Of a DNA stretch of 64,000 nt, positions 1 to 11,691 are shown one piece after another (within the stretch, counting starts at the first letter, position 1; every line of letters begins with the position of its first letter). The position numbers were made by a program, and so were the translations under genes. This stretch comes from Globisporangium splendens. Taxonomy: Eukaryota; Oomycota; Peronosporomycetes; Pythiales; Pythiaceae. Location of the stretch: assembly GCA_006386115.1 (NCBI GenBank), contig VFIW01000010.1, positions 558,001 to 622,000 on the forward strand. Direction: 5' to 3'. A model generated the notes under the pieces. That model worked only from the letters and a program-made list of their open reading frames with translations. It was not told the origin of the DNA and did no database searches.

Positions 1-212
1 CTCGAGAGCTCGATCGACAAGATGCGCGTCGTATTCGTCCACACCTGCTCGTAAATGCGGATCGCGTACTCGGCACACATAGTATGCGTTTCCACTGGGC
101 TTGCGCATTTACCAGCTTCCTCTGTGGTATTCACTTGGCATGCGGAGCCTTTGGACTCATGAATCACACTCTGTAGCAGAAGCAGCGACGACACCACAGA
201 CAACGGACCCAT
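1..212 (-). CDS. Cystatin-like secreted protein, partial (runs off the window start)
   Basis: The frame is open from an ATG at 212-210 to the window edge (70 codons). It starts with a signal-peptide-like stretch (MGPLSVVSS then four Leu) and goes straight into the C-terminal half of the cystatin-like family found again at 17274-22248. Shared marks are the ACxVxxTxxAGxC cysteine block and the motif IRIYEQVWTNT, which matches IQIFEQVWSNT in the 18306 gene. The N-terminal half of the fold, including the QxVxG loop that plugs papain-type proteases, is absent between signal and cysteine block. I found no trace of it upstream to about 500. It could be a truncated paralogue, or an upstream exon may have been missed. 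Family membership is fairly sure; inhibitor function is doubtful. Confidence 0.6.
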   Translation of the reverse strand, partial: MGPLSVVSSLLLLQSVIHESKGSACQVNTTEEAGKCASPVETHTMCAEYAIRIYEQVWTNTTRILSIELS

Positions 213-503
213 TGCTGCAGCACAACTGGATCTTCTCCTGTCTTCGATCTTCGTCTTGCTGACGTATGTCTCTGTCTCGTCCAATTCGGAAATGAAGCTG
301 GCTCGCGCCAGCGCGGAATCCCTGCCACCTCGAGAAAGGCAACATCGTGACCATCACTCTCGATCTGACACATAACTGACAGCAACTCCCATTGTCCTAT
401 TCTAGGGACTCGCGAGAACAGACTCCCTAAAGCAATTTGTGTGCGTCTCTTGAAGACCCATTCGGCAGCAGAAGATCGAGCGAGATCGAGAACTTCGAGC
501 GCC

Positions 504-1949
504 ATGCAAAAGCTCACGAACGTCGAGTCGCAGTGCATGATGGCGGTCATGGGCGACCTCCTGGACCGTCTCAACTACCTCACGTACGTGCCGCTGGATC
601 CGCAGACCGAGCTGCTCGCGACGCTCCGCGAGAACCGATGCCTCAACTCTGCTGAGCTGCTGCGCGAGCACTGGCGATGGGAGCAACTATACCTGCAGGC
701 GCTCGATGCGATGGACAGTCGACAGGACGACATCGGCGACCAAGTGCGCTTGACAGCGCGGACGCTGTGTCGCGATCTGAGGGAGAACCCCGTCGCGGTA
801 GGGATCCTGTACCATCATGGCACGATGTCGCACGACCGGTCCGAGGACATGCAGATGCTCGTGAAGGCACTCTCGGAGCTCACGGACCTTACGCACAGTC
901 AACTGGAGAAGACGCTTGAAGACGCGAAATCGAAGAAAGAGCTCATGAACGTGGCAGAAGCACGAATGAAGCAGGCAGAGGACGAGCGCGTCTCGATCCG
1001 CGAGAAGCTGAGCGAACTGAGACGCACGAAAGAGGAAGAGCTCGCGCTTCTCGGCTCGCAAGTGCAGAAATTGCGCAATGAGCTCCACTCGATCAATCAG
1101 GTAGTATTGCGCATTGCGCATGATCATAGCGTCTTCTTCTTTGGCTGAGACGGATATATGTTGCGTTTGTGTTCCAATAGAGTACAGCGCATGAGCTGAA
1201 TTTGATCGATGTCGAGCTGAAAGAAGCGCAAAACAAGTCCCATGAAAACCACACGCAGGAGATGAAGATGCTGCTCGACAAGGCCGCTATCCTCCAGGTG
1301 TCCGCGGCAAAGATGTCGCAAGAGCACCAAGAGGAAGAGGATGTACTGCGGAAGAAGAAATGCAAGACCGCGGCCGAAGTCGCGAGTGTCGTCGAGAAGT
1401 ACGATACCGAGATGGTCACCATGGAAAACGAGATCAGTGCGCTCCAAGTCGAGTTCAAGAACGAGAAAGAGCAGTGTCAGGAATTGCACGAGCACTTTAT
1501 CAAGGTGCGTGGGTTTGTGTCTGGGTGCGATCGGACTTCTATTTGCTGGCATCTAAGCATTTTTTGCACCCCTTTAGATTGACGAAGAGCAGCTTCGAAT
1601 CGATGCTGAAGAGAAAGTACTCGAGGAAATCCGAGCTCGCGAGCGCGAGAAGCAGCAGGTGCGTGGATTTCTGTCTGGCTGGCCGCAGTTCAAGTGGACT
1701 TGGTGTACTCATGTATCTTGCTGTTTCCAGTTCATCTATGACGCAGCAACGCGGATCCAAAAGGTGTATCGTGGGGTGCTCGCGCGTCGCGAGTATGCGA
1801 AGATGGCCGCGAAGAGCAAAAAGGGGGCAAGAAAGGCGGCAAGAAGGGCAAGAAGAAATAGAAGTTCGGTCTATTGTCGTGGATACCCGCATAACTCGAT
1901 CACCACGCACTCCTTCATACATGTTGATGCCTCTATAATACGATTTTGA
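504..1949 (+). CDS. IQCG: Dynein regulatory complex subunit 9 (IQCG/DRC9-like)
   Basis: Coiled-coil IQ-motif protein of the flagellar nexin-dynein regulatory complex, which links outer doublets and controls dynein. Four exons: 504-1100, 1181-1504, 1578-1658 and 1731 onward, all with GT-AG borders and matching phases. An in-frame ATG at 441 could add 21 residues. Residues 1-200 are a helical N-terminus ending in heptad-rich coils. The third exon keeps charged coil, and the last exon has the IQ motif (TRIQKVYRGVLARREY) that binds calmodulin. After the IQ motif the frame as written runs on to a stop at 1949 with an unlikely tail. One extra base near the A5G5 run at 1818-1827 would instead give a short Lys/Gly tail ending at 1861, as is usual for the family. 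About 406 residues as written; human IQCG has 443. Confidence 0.8.
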
Positions 1950-2065
1950 TTCCGAAGCAGATTTACCTGCGAGATATGACTTTGAGCTTCTCGAATATCA
2001 ATAGGAGCGACAGCACAAAGCACCAAGGAAGAAGCTGCCAGAGACGCGCGCGTTAATCAGCAGAG

Positions 2066-3253
2066 ATGCCGAGCAAAGCGGACGCGATGGAGTCGCGTTT
2101 CGAGGTGCTGGAGGAGGAGACGCACTACCCAGAGACGCACCCGAAGGCTGCGAAGAGCGCGGAGGACGAGCAGGAGGAGATCGAAGAGGAGGAAGAGACG
2201 CTCGAGGCAAAACTAGGCAAACTGCTGCTGAACGAGGACGACGAAAAGAGCGTCAAGAACGCGTCCAAGGCCAAGGAACTGGGCAACGAGTACGTGCTGC
2301 AGCTAAGCAGTCTTGTTGCATGTATGCGATGGCGGTGCCCAGTGTCGTATAGCTGCATGGAGACTGACGTGTGGTGTGTGTGGATGATGCAGAGTGTTCG
2401 CGAAAGGCAAGTACCTGGATGCGATCGATTGCTACACGACGGCGTTGAAATTGTGTCCGGCAGAGCCAGATTACGCGTACAACAGAGTGCGTTTGCTCCT
2501 TGCTTTCGTGAATAGCATGTTGTGGTATAAGCTGATCTCTTGTGCGTGTTCCCTTTGATCGCCACCTAGGCTGTGTACTTTAGCAACCGAGCGGCATGCC
2601 TCATCCGCTTGGTACGTCTCCATACCGCTCATTGTTGCGGTGGATGTGTAATCGCTCTTTCTCTCATTTTTGCGACGCCGCGAGTGTCAAATAGAATCGA
2701 CCAGAGGAAGCCATCGACGATTGCAACCAGTCCATCGAGCTCTCCCCAACCTACGTTAAGGTACGACTAAGCGTTAGCATCTCTGCAGCTCACAACCTCA
2801 CGCTTTAGCCATGTTGCATTGATTCTCTCTCTCTCTCTCTCTCTCTCTTCGATAGGCTTTGATTCGCCGTGCAGAAGCTTATGAAAAAGTGGACAAACTG
2901 GAAGAGGCACTGAAAGGTATGCCAAAATACTCCTCATGCCATGTTTCCATACCCAAGATATCAACATATACGCACACGTTGCATCACGTTTCTTTATGAC
3001 TGTAGACTACGAGGCTGTCTTGGCGATCGACCCAACGATCCGACCGGCGATCCAGGCGCAGGCGCGTCTCAAGAAATCAGTGGAAGAGCGGCAGGAGAAG
3101 ATGAAGGCCGAGATGCTCGAGAAGCTCAAGGGCTTCGGCAACACGATCCTCGGCAAGTTTGGCCTCAGCACCGACAACTTCCAGATGGTGCAGGACCCGA
3201 ACACGGGCTCCTATAGCGTCAACTTTAACCAGAACCCGCAGCAGCGCAAGTAG
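2066..3253 (+). CDS. TTC1: Tetratricopeptide repeat protein 1 (TTC1-like)
   Basis: Small TPR co-chaperone-type adaptor, 244 residues. Six exons: 2066-2289, 2393-2486, 2570-2611, 2695-2760, 2856-2916 and 3006-3253. Phases are consistent at every junction. An acidic N-terminus (many Glu) leads into three TPR units (KELGNE..FAKGKYLDAIDCY; AVYFSNRAACLIRL; ALIRRAEAYEKVDKLEEALK). The C-terminus has the diagnostic TTC1 block FGLSTDNFQMVQDPNTGSYS followed by VNFNQNP. In animals TTC1 binds Hsp90/Hsp70 and Ras-type GTPases, and a similar cytosolic role is inferred. The intron before exon 5 carries a long CT run that serves as polypyrimidine tract. Confidence 0.9.
2824..2848 (+). repeat. (TC)n microsatellite in TTC1 intron
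   Basis: Twelve TC units lie 7 bases before the 3' splice site (acceptor AG at 2854-2855), where they form the polypyrimidine tract of the intron. Confidence 0.95.
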
Positions 3254-3535
3254 CCTGGAGACCCACCTACCTACCTACCAAATGTATAAGCACTGTGCAC
3301 GAAAGTGGCAACTTGAGTAAACGCGTACATGTGTGTGTGTGTGTCTTGTTGCAACAAATGGACACGTAGCGCTGCGTATATGCACTCTTTCGATCTCTTT
3401 TGTTATGAATGCAGGTCATCTGCTGCCATGGGCACCATTTGTGCATATGTAACAGCTAAATAACAATTAGCCGCTTTCTACCACTTCCATGGTTAAGAGT
3501 GCATCATTCACATTTTCATTTTGGTTGCCTGCAAA

Positions 3536-4764
3536 ATGGCGGCATGGGCGGTGCGCGACACGCTCGCGGAGGCGCACGCGAAGCCGATTTCGAGCCTCCA
3601 GTTCTCCAAATCGGGCGACCAGCTCGCCAGTGCATGTGCGTGCGCTTCTGTCTGTGTGCCTATTATTTACGTTCGACGTCTATTCACCTACTTATGAATG
3701 CGGAAACTGTGAATGATGCTGTCCTTGCAGCGGCGGATCGCTCGATCAAAGTGTGGACGACAGCGGAGCTGCTTGCAAACAACGACTCCTTTGATCCACA
3801 GCAAGGCAGCGCTGGTGACACGCCCGCAGCAAAGAAGAAGCCGCAGATCGCGTTGTATGGCCACGAAGAAGGCGTGAACGACGCGTCGTGGTCCCACGAC
3901 GGGTACTACCTGGCGTCGGCGTCGGACGACAAGACGGCGCGCATCTGGGACGTCGAGTACGGCAAGACGCTCTCGATCTTGGGCCGCACGAGCAGCTCCA
4001 CGAGCACCTTCAACGTGCACGGCATCGCCATGGACGCCGCGGAGCTCGCACCGCCCGGCACCTCGGCGGCGGCAGCAGCAGCGCTTGGACTGCTCGGGGA
4101 GAACGAGAGCCACACCGGGTACGTGTTCTCGGCGCAGTTCAATCCACAGGGCTCGCTGATTGTGACGGCCTCTTTTGACGAGACTGTGCGCTTCTGGGAC
4201 GTGCGCACGGGTCGATCTGTCGCGGTGCTCTCGGCGCACCATGAGCCGATCGTGAGCGCAAATTTCAACCACGATGGCACGCTGCTGATCACTGCGAGCT
4301 ACGACGGACTGGCGCGCATCTGGGACGTCGCGACGCGCGAGTGTCTGCGCACGATCATCACGGAGCCGACGGTGCCGCTCTCGCACGCGCAGTTCACGCC
4401 CAACAGCCGCTACGTGGTCTTTGGCACGCTCGACAGCAAGCTACGGCTCTGGGATTATGCGAAAGAACGCTGCGTGAAGCAGTTCACGGGCCACGTGAAC
4501 CAGCGGTACTGCTACGTCGCAACCTTCGGACGTCCACGCAGTGGGTATGCTGGCAGCACGCACCCGCTGCTGCTCTACGGCTCAGAAGACGGCCGCGTGT
4601 GCATGTGGGATATGCAAACCGAGGCGCTCGTGGACGAACTGAAGGTTGCTGGAGGAACAACGACGACGCACCAGCCGATCATGGCCGTCGACCACCATCC
4701 CGACAAGCACATCGTCGTCGCAGCGACCAACAAGACGATCAACGTATGGGAACAGACCATATAA
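3536..4764 (+). CDS. WD40-repeat protein, WDR5/SWD3-like
   Basis: Seven-bladed beta propeller of 377 residues in two exons: 3536-3635 and 3731-4764 (GTGCGT donor, CAG acceptor, phase 1). The ATG at 3536 gives MAAWAVRDTLAEAHAKPISS and starts blade one. Repeats end in the usual WD-type dipeptides: KVW, ARIWDVE, VRFWDVR, ARIWDVA, LRLWDYA, VCMWDMQ and INVWEQ. The arrangement and the end of the protein (PDKHIVVAATNKTINVWEQ) resemble WDR5/SWD3, the scaffold of COMPASS/MLL histone H3K4 methyltransferases. A low-complexity Ala-rich insert (around residue 180) lengthens one blade. WD40 identity is certain; the WDR5 assignment is likely but not proven by eye. Confidence 0.8.
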
Positions 4765-4889
4765 AGGCTGGTAAAAGACCTAGAAGACGTGAAGACTGAG
4801 ACGAAGAAGAAAAACAAAAACAAAAGGTCTATTTATTGAATACGCGGGGTGCTCTGCTACTACTCTGCTTGTGTCGCTGGGTCGAAACT

Positions 4890-7758
4890 CTATTTGATCT
4901 GCAGCTTGTTCAGGTTCTTGAGGTAACTCAGTGTGAACTGATTGTCGTCGCAGCTACAGAGAAGAATGAAAGAACACAAACACACAAGTGAGTCAACACG
5001 GTCATGCGCACAAAGCAAGAGGGCAAATGGGTACGTACATCTTGGCGAGATCTTGTAAATGATGCGTGATGGATTTCTGCAGCGCGCGGAACGTCGTCAG
5101 GAACTCGCTCGGGTCGTCGCGCAACTTGGCGCCGTGCGCGTTCAGGATCGCAAGACTCCACTGCAAGTAGAACTCCAAGTGCGGGCTCTTGTCGATGCGC
5201 TTCGCGAGCAACTGCATCAGACGCTTCAGGTACACGTCCTTGAGCGACTGCGCGACGAGCGCGATGCTCTCCACAGACACGCCTTCCACGCACGTCTCGA
5301 TCAGATCTTCCTCGTTCAAGTGGAGCGACATGAGCAGCGCCTTGGTGAATTCCTGGCGCTTGAGCGTGCGCTTGATCGAGTCCGGCGTGATGTCTTCATC
5401 CAGGTCAAACGGGTCGAACGTTAGGTTTTCATCCAGCGCGTAGATCAGCAGTCCCTCGGTGGTCGCAGCGGCCCAGGATCGACCCGTTGGAGAGAACATG
5501 ACGGCCTTCGAGAGCACTTCGAGGTTCTTGCGGCGGCTACCTGGGTCCACGGCACGTTTCGCACCAACGAGCTCAGTACCAGCGGCTCTTCCGGATTCCG
5601 CGGTGTGGGCGTCCAGCTCGCTTTTACTCAACCCGGCAGCAGTCATCTGCGACGAGTTCAGGAAATCCAGGATGCCATCGAGTGATCGGTTGTGCGAGAT
5701 CTGGAACTTCTTGAGCAGAATCTGCTGCGAGGTCTCGTAGATGCAGATGAACTTGGAGCGGCCACTCGCCAGCACACACGAGCCGTCCGCAGAGTAGCAG
5801 ACGCTCGTGAAGTGTTTGGAGATCGCGTTGTTCTTGGCCGTGATCTTGTCGGTGTCGCGGCGTCCGCCGGCGATGTCACGCATGCCGTCGATCGTGCTCA
5901 CGAGCTCGCCCTCCTTCGTGTCCCAGACGTTCAAGTGGCCGTTGAGCGTCGCCGAGCACACCTGCTTGCCATCGGGGCGGAACGCCACAGCGAGCACATC
6001 GGTCGAGTGCGCGAGCGGCTCGATGAGACTCTTGTTCTGGTACACGTTCCAGAGCCGCACAGTGTGGTCCCAGGACCCAGACGCCAAGATCGGCTCGACG
6101 GAGACCGACGGCGAGAACGCGAGCGACGTCACGGGGCCGGTGTGGCCGCTGAGCACGTCGGTCAAGCGTCCAGTCTGCAAGGACCACACGTAGATATTGA
6201 ACGGATCCAGCGTGCCGGCGCACACGATCTGGCCAGACGGGTCCAGCGCCAGCGAGATGAACTGCATGGGCTCGGGCGTCGTCATGACGCGGAAGTTCTT
6301 GTACCGGTTCAAGTCAAAGGCGCGCACGGTGCCGTCGAGCGAGCAACTCACGACAGCCTGGCCGTTAGTCGTGAACTTGACGCCTGTCACAGGCGCCTCG
6401 TGCTCCGTGAACGTGACGTAGCAGAAGCCGCTCGTGGTATCCCAGAGTTTGAGCTTGGCGTCGTCAGCGCCCGTCGCGATGATGCGGCCATCAGGAGAGT
6501 AGTCGACGACGTTCAGGTCAAAGTAGTGGCCCTGCTGCTTGAGCACGTACGTCTCAGAGCGCCATTCCCACACGAGCAGCTGCCCGAGCTTCTTGGACGC
6601 GAACGCGAGCCATTCCCCGGAAGCGTTCATCGCGACAGTCTCGATCTCGTTCTGCGAGATGCTGAGCGTGTGGATGTTGTGGAACTCGGGGGTATTGTAG
6701 AGCCCAAACGTGCCGTTGCTGAAGCCGACCGTGAGCAGGTTGGACGCCGCGTGGAACGTGCAGCAGAGCACCTTGGCATAGTCCATCTTGAACACGTGCT
6801 TCTTCCTAGTCGACCACTTGATGGCCTTGGCGATCAGCGGAATCTCATGTTCTTCATTTTTATTCTCATTCTCCTCCTCGTCATTGTCGCTTTCGCCCGA
6901 CGTCTTGGCGGCATCAACGTCAGCAGGGAGCTGGTACGACCACACGTACGCACCACCATCGCGGCCAATCGTGTACACTTCGGTGTCATCTTCCGAGAAG
7001 AACGCACCGACGACGTGGTCACGGTGGCCCGCGAGCGTCACCGGGTGGAAGTCCGGGTACGGCGACACGGAGAAGATGCGCGCCGAGAGGTCTTCGGCGC
7101 CAGTGACGAAGAACTTGGAGTCGTGCGACCACTCGATCGAGAGCACGTCGGCGTAGTGGCCGCCGTACGTGCGGTGCAGCGAGAACGGCGCGAACTCGCG
7201 GCGCAGCTTGGGTGTGTGCCAGAGCTGCACCTTGTTGCCATGCGAGACCGCGAGGTACGCGTCGTCGGGGCTGAACGTCATGGCGCGCACGGGTTTCTTA
7301 AAGTTGAAGCGGTACAGCACGACACCCTTGCGCAGGTTGACCAGCATGCAGCGTCCGTCCTCGTCGACCGCAATCATGAGGCGCGAGTCGTGCGAGACCG
7401 CGATGCGGTCCACGTTCTTGCGGCTTTCGAACGCAAACGTCTTGGACGTGTGACTGTCATCGTATGCAAGCAACAAGCGTCACAAGGTCAGTGCACACGG
7501 CAATAGCCCTACTATGGTAAACAAGCAGGACGCACTTGATGAGGTCGAACTTGGTGATGCGGTTGCCCACGGGGCTCAGCACGCTGTTGCCGTCAGGCGT
7601 GAACAGCACATTGCCCTGCGTGTACACGGTGCCGCACAGGTGCTGGAACTATCGAACCACACATACAGAGGCACTAGCATTAGACTCGGACAGCGCATGG
7701 CAGCACACGCGCGCAGAGAGAGAGAGAGAGAGAGACGTACTTCGTAGGCAAACTTCAT
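4890..7758 (-). CDS. PWP2: Periodic tryptophan protein 2 (PWP2/UTP1), small-subunit processome
   Basis: Nucleolar protein of the UTP-B module of the U3 processome, needed for 18S rRNA maturation. Four exons read on the minus strand: 7758-7741 (only MKFAYE), 7648-7536, 7453-5039 and 4953-4890; 869 residues. The N-terminal block (LCGTVYTQGNVLFTPDGNS, then LSPVGNRITKFDLIN) matches yeast and human PWP2. Two tandem WD40 propellers follow to about residue 640, with an acidic insert (ESDNDEEENENKNEE). The C-terminal Utp12-type helical domain covers roughly 680-850. The tiny first and last exons were placed from GTACGT donors and phase. The first intron carries an AG/CT microsatellite beside its donor. 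Confidence 0.93.
7715..7734 (+). repeat. (AG)n microsatellite in PWP2 intron 1
   Basis: Ten AG units, read as CT on the coding strand, directly follow the first PWP2 donor (7735-7740). Confidence 0.95.
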
Positions 7759-7976
7759 GCTTCCCTCGTGCGTGTATCTGTCGTTTGGCGCTCTTTGGTT
7801 GGGTCGCTTCGTTCTATCTATTCGCTTTGACTGGTCTTCAAACGAAACATCTTTTCCTCCAATGAAAATACATTATTTGTGTTTTCAACCAATCATGATG
7901 CGGAAACATAGTCAGACGCGCGGTTTTAAAACCGAGCCATTCATTCCGTCATATTGCCGGCAAATAAACAGCGAAA
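7759..7976. promoter_or_regulatory. Bidirectional promoter between PWP2 and RPC6
   Basis: 218 bases separate the divergent start codons of PWP2 and RPC6. A CCAAT box (TCAACCAATCATG, CCAAT at 7889-7893) sits near the middle. A TCATTCCGTCATATTG stretch just before RPC6 loosely resembles the oomycete initiator (TCATT, pyrimidines, CA, T-rich). Co-regulation of the two rRNA/small-RNA production genes is inference. Confidence 0.5.
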
Positions 7977-9395
7977 ATGAGCGATGGGGTGCAGCCGCTG
8001 ATGCACAAGTTCCTGGCGCTGTTGCGCAACTACCGCGAGCCCGTGACGGACGCCGAGGTGCGCGAGTACTTCCAGGCGGAAGGTCAGGGCGAGTATGAGA
8101 AGCTCCCGAGCGTGCTCAACGTGCTCATGAGCGAGGTAAGCGACCCGCAATAAACAAGACAACAAACCACCACGAATGCGAGAATGGTGCGCTGATGCTT
8201 TCTCTATTGGCATGCAGGGCAAGATCAAGATCTTCCAGAAGGGCAACGTGCTCTCGTACGGCGTGATCGGCGCCGAAGAAGCAGAGCGCATCCGCGGTCT
8301 CACGTACGTTGTTATACGCACTGCATTCTGGTGGTTCGCTGTTTGTAAATGCGTGGAATACCCCATACTGACGCGAGCGACTGTGTATCACATGAGTGTA
8401 GACTGGAGCAGCGCCTGGTGCTGCAGGAGATCGAGCGCGCGGGCAACAAGGGCATCTGGACGCGCGACATCAAGACCCACACCAACATCCCGCAGCAGAT
8501 CGTGACCAAGACTCTGCGTCTCTTAGAGACGCGCCGCCTCGTCAAGTCGGTCAAATCCATCAGTAGCAAGAACAAGAAGCTCTACATGCTCTTTGATCTC
8601 GGTGTGTCTTGCTGCGTGTCTATATATGATATAGAGAACCTGCGTGTGCTTACTAACTTGTATATGCATATGATTGTGTGTAAATAGTGCCATCGACGGA
8701 GATCACGGGCGGTCCGTGGTACAATGAGCAGGAGTTCGATCACGTATTTATTGACACGTTGAGCACCTTCGTGTACGAAGTGATTAAAGCATCGGCACGT
8801 ATCTTATACCTGAATATGGAAGCAGTGATAGCCTTGGACTTGTATATATAAAACACTGACGCGCTTTGGTCTCTCTGTATCTATGCCTGCAGGGAACGAG
8901 CACATTGAATGCGATTACGGACAAGGTCCACGCGTCGGGGATCTCGAAGGTGGCACTAGGTCCCGAGGAGATCCGCTCGATCATCCAGACACTCATGTAC
9001 GACGGCCGCGTCGAGGAAGTGCGCGCCGTGCGGCTCACCCCAGGGGTGTGTTCTCTTTTGTATATGCGGCTTGAAGAATCGCTGCATATTGACTTATATA
9101 TATATATATGTGTGTGTGTGTTGCAGGCGAGCCATGAGACCAAGTACAAGGTCTCGCACGACATCTCGACTTTCAACTACTTGTCCGAGACCCCGTGCGG
9201 CGTGTGTCCGGTGCGTTGTGCCTCTTATGGACTGCTGTCTACACCTGTAGCTGCTGTGCCATATGGAAACTCATTTTGTATAATGCCTAATGCTGCATGC
9301 AGGTGTTCAATCAGTGCCAGGAGGGCAACATCATCTCGCCGCACTCGTGTTTGTACATTTCCAAATGGGTTGAGCTCAAGGATCTGGAATTCTAA
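7977..9395 (+). CDS. POLR3F: RNA polymerase III subunit RPC6 (RPC34/POLR3F)
   Basis: Pol III-specific initiation subunit that contacts TFIIIB and helps open the promoter. Seven exons: 7977-8135, 8218-8303, 8402-8601, 8688-8794, 8893-9045, 9127-9210 and 9303-9395; 293 residues. Tandem winged-helix domains cover about 1-160, including KGIWTRDIKTHTNIPQQIVT. A third wing lies near SGISKVALGPEEIRSIIQTL. The C-terminus has the four-cysteine cluster site CGVCPVFNQC...C typical of RPC6 (an Fe-S or zinc site). The exon 4/5 junction only keeps frame if the intron starts with GC (8795), since the nearby GT at 8799 is out of phase. Confidence 0.92.
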
Positions 9396-9719
9396 ACCCA
9401 ATTGTCAACCTAGAAAGAAGAAACAAAATACACGCAACTGCATTTTTGCAGTTCGTCCTCCAGAATCAGCCTTTTCACAAAAGCAAAAGATCTAGAATCT
9501 AACCTACGAAACTATTTTCAGCCAATAGGAGTCTCTCGCGGACATGTTTCTCAATCTAGAGAAAGACAGCAACACCAGTTTGAAGTTCCAGTTTATAGTA
9601 CAAACTACAAAATACCTATGTTCGAAAGCAGTCTCAAACTAGAAATCCACCTAGAATCAGAGTTTCAACCAATCGTGTGTTTCCAATAGGCATCTCTTCC
9701 CGCTCAAAGCATCATCACA
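9396..9719. promoter_or_regulatory. Intergenic promoter region with three CCAAT boxes
   Basis: 324 bases without a gene. It contains CCAAT boxes at 9522-9526, 9669-9673 and 9683-9687, the last 33 bases before the next start codon. Variants of CTAGAAWC recur several times, suggesting an old decayed short repeat. Confidence 0.45.
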
Positions 9720-11574
9720 ATGGACCGCCTGCACCAGCAAGCGCATGCGGAGGCAGCAGCGCCGCCGCCGACGCTCTCACTCGTGCGCATCAACACGGCG
9801 GCGTCAGTTCCCAATGGCAGCAGCAGTGTGAGTACAACTGACCGCCGCCTGCAGTCCTCCTCGATGCATCTGCTGACGTCGACGATGAGCGCAGCGTTCG
9901 CCTCCTCGTCCTCATCCGCAGGCGCGCATGCTGACACTTGGGAGCGCGGATATCCCATGACGCCTGTGCTCACCGCGTCCTTCCCGAGCCAGCGCCACGG
10001 TAAATACTCCCAGAGTCTGGTTCTCCTTGCTCGTGCGTGTGCGCTTTGTCTCATTTCTTGTACATGTTGAATGCCGATACACAGGAATCATCGATCCGGA
10101 GCGCGCAGCGAGTTCCGAGGCGACGCCTTCGTTTCCGTACAGCAGCAGTGCCAGTACCATTAGTGCCCCTCGCATTGCCAGCTCAAGCGCGCCGCGATTG
10201 CGGCTGAACCACGAGCGCCACACGCCGCAGTGGTTCACTGCTGCACCCTTGCTGACGCAGTTCTACTCGCAGTCGTCGAGCGCACCGCCTCCTACTCCAC
10301 GCCCAAGTCTGAGCCAGCAGCAGCAACACCCCATAGCACGTTTAGTGCCGCCAGCGACGACGACGCGCCGTCTCATTGCCCCCATCCCACCAGAGTCGCA
10401 TCGCTTTCCCACTCAGCCACCTGCTGTTGATTCCCTCCAGCGACAGCAGAGGCAGTCTCCACTTCCTCCAAGTCACACGCTTCCCACGAATGGCAACACA
10501 ACCCGAAGCTCGAGCCCTGAGCATCCGCTGCCACCCATTCCAACCAAGAAGCGCAAGAGAGCGCCTGCGTTCCGACTGCGCAACTTCCTGTGTATGCACC
10601 CGGGGTGTGGCAAATCGTTTACGGACAACGCACATCTTCGTGACCACACGTTCGTGCACACGGGTGAGAAAAACCTGAGCTGCGAGCTATGTGGCAAGAA
10701 GTTCGCGCGGCTTTCGACGCTCCACGACCACCAGCGCGTGCATTCCGGAGAGAAACCCTATGCGTGTACGCTGTCGGGATGCTCCAAACGGTATTCGTCA
10801 CGCGCAGCGCTGCGATTCCACGTCGCTGGTCATACGTCCACAAATCGCTTGGTCGCCAGAAGGAATGCTGTTTCCGATGGGCTTCATCAGGACGAAGGTC
10901 AGTATGAAGCATTTCCTCAAAGTGCCGCGCATCATCACCATGAATCTCGACAAAGTCTTACAGGGCAACACCACCAACCAGAGAATGGCACAACAAGCGA
11001 GACCCAGCTGCTCCACGCGAAGCTGCGTCGTCAGGAGACGCAGATCGCGGAACTGCAAGCACAGCTACACAAACTCAAGCGGAAAGCCAAGACGTCGAAG
11101 ACGACAACAACTTCCTCAACAGCAGCCTCATTGACGCCACCAATGATCGCGCCTGTGGTGTACCTGATGGACGGCATGAAGCCGTTCCAGTGCTTTGTGT
11201 GCTACCGTCGCTTTGCGAACTACTACCAGCTCTCGTTCCACGCCAAGCAACATCCGGATGCGTCCATCGCAGACGTCACTCGCAACCAGGAACCGCTGCC
11301 AGTGGGGCCAAAGTACTGCCCTGAGTCCGATTGTGAGTACAGCGAAGCCACGCAGAAACCGCTCAAGAACCTGCAAACACTCAAGCGTCATTGGCAACGG
11401 CGCCATCAGTTGGCGCGACCGTACGTGTGCGCAATGTGCTCACCAGCGAACCCGAAGTCGTTTAAGACCAAAGAGAACCTGAAAGCCCATGAGAAGGAGT
11501 GCGCCAAGACCCATGGTTCTGCAGCTGGCATCGCCACCACCACCACACATAGAGAGATAGCAGAAGCCATGTAG
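9720..11574 (+). CDS. C2H2 zinc-finger protein
   Basis: Putative nuclear DNA-binding protein, 589 residues, two exons (9720-9999 and 10085-11574, phase 1 GGT/GGA junction). The first half is Ser/Pro/Gln-rich and unstructured. Around residues 255-340 are three classical fingers with TGEK/SGEK-type linkers: CMHPGCGKSFTDNAHLRDH, CELCGKKFARLSTLHDH and a long-loop CTLSGCSKRYSSRAALRFH. A coiled-coil stretch (ETQLLHAKLRRQETQIAELQ) could mediate dimers. A second cluster follows: CFVCYRRFANYYQLSFH, a divergent CPESDCEY...H finger and a final CAMCSPANPKSFKTKENLKAH finger. The basic run KKRKR before finger one is a likely nuclear localisation signal. Targets are unknown. Confidence 0.85.
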
Positions 11575-11691
11575 AAATAGATATTTCATCGACCCAAAAG
11601 GGAACACACAGATGTGCTGATCTAGTATGCATTCTCTTTTACCTAACTCTGACGGTTGTATGGTGTATCCCTTGCTGTCTGCTCATTTGCT

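Noticed and set aside
5692..7506. 604-residue open frame antisense to PWP2
   Set aside because: Arg/Val/His-rich composition typical of a GC-rich antisense shadow; the other strand encodes a clear PWP2.
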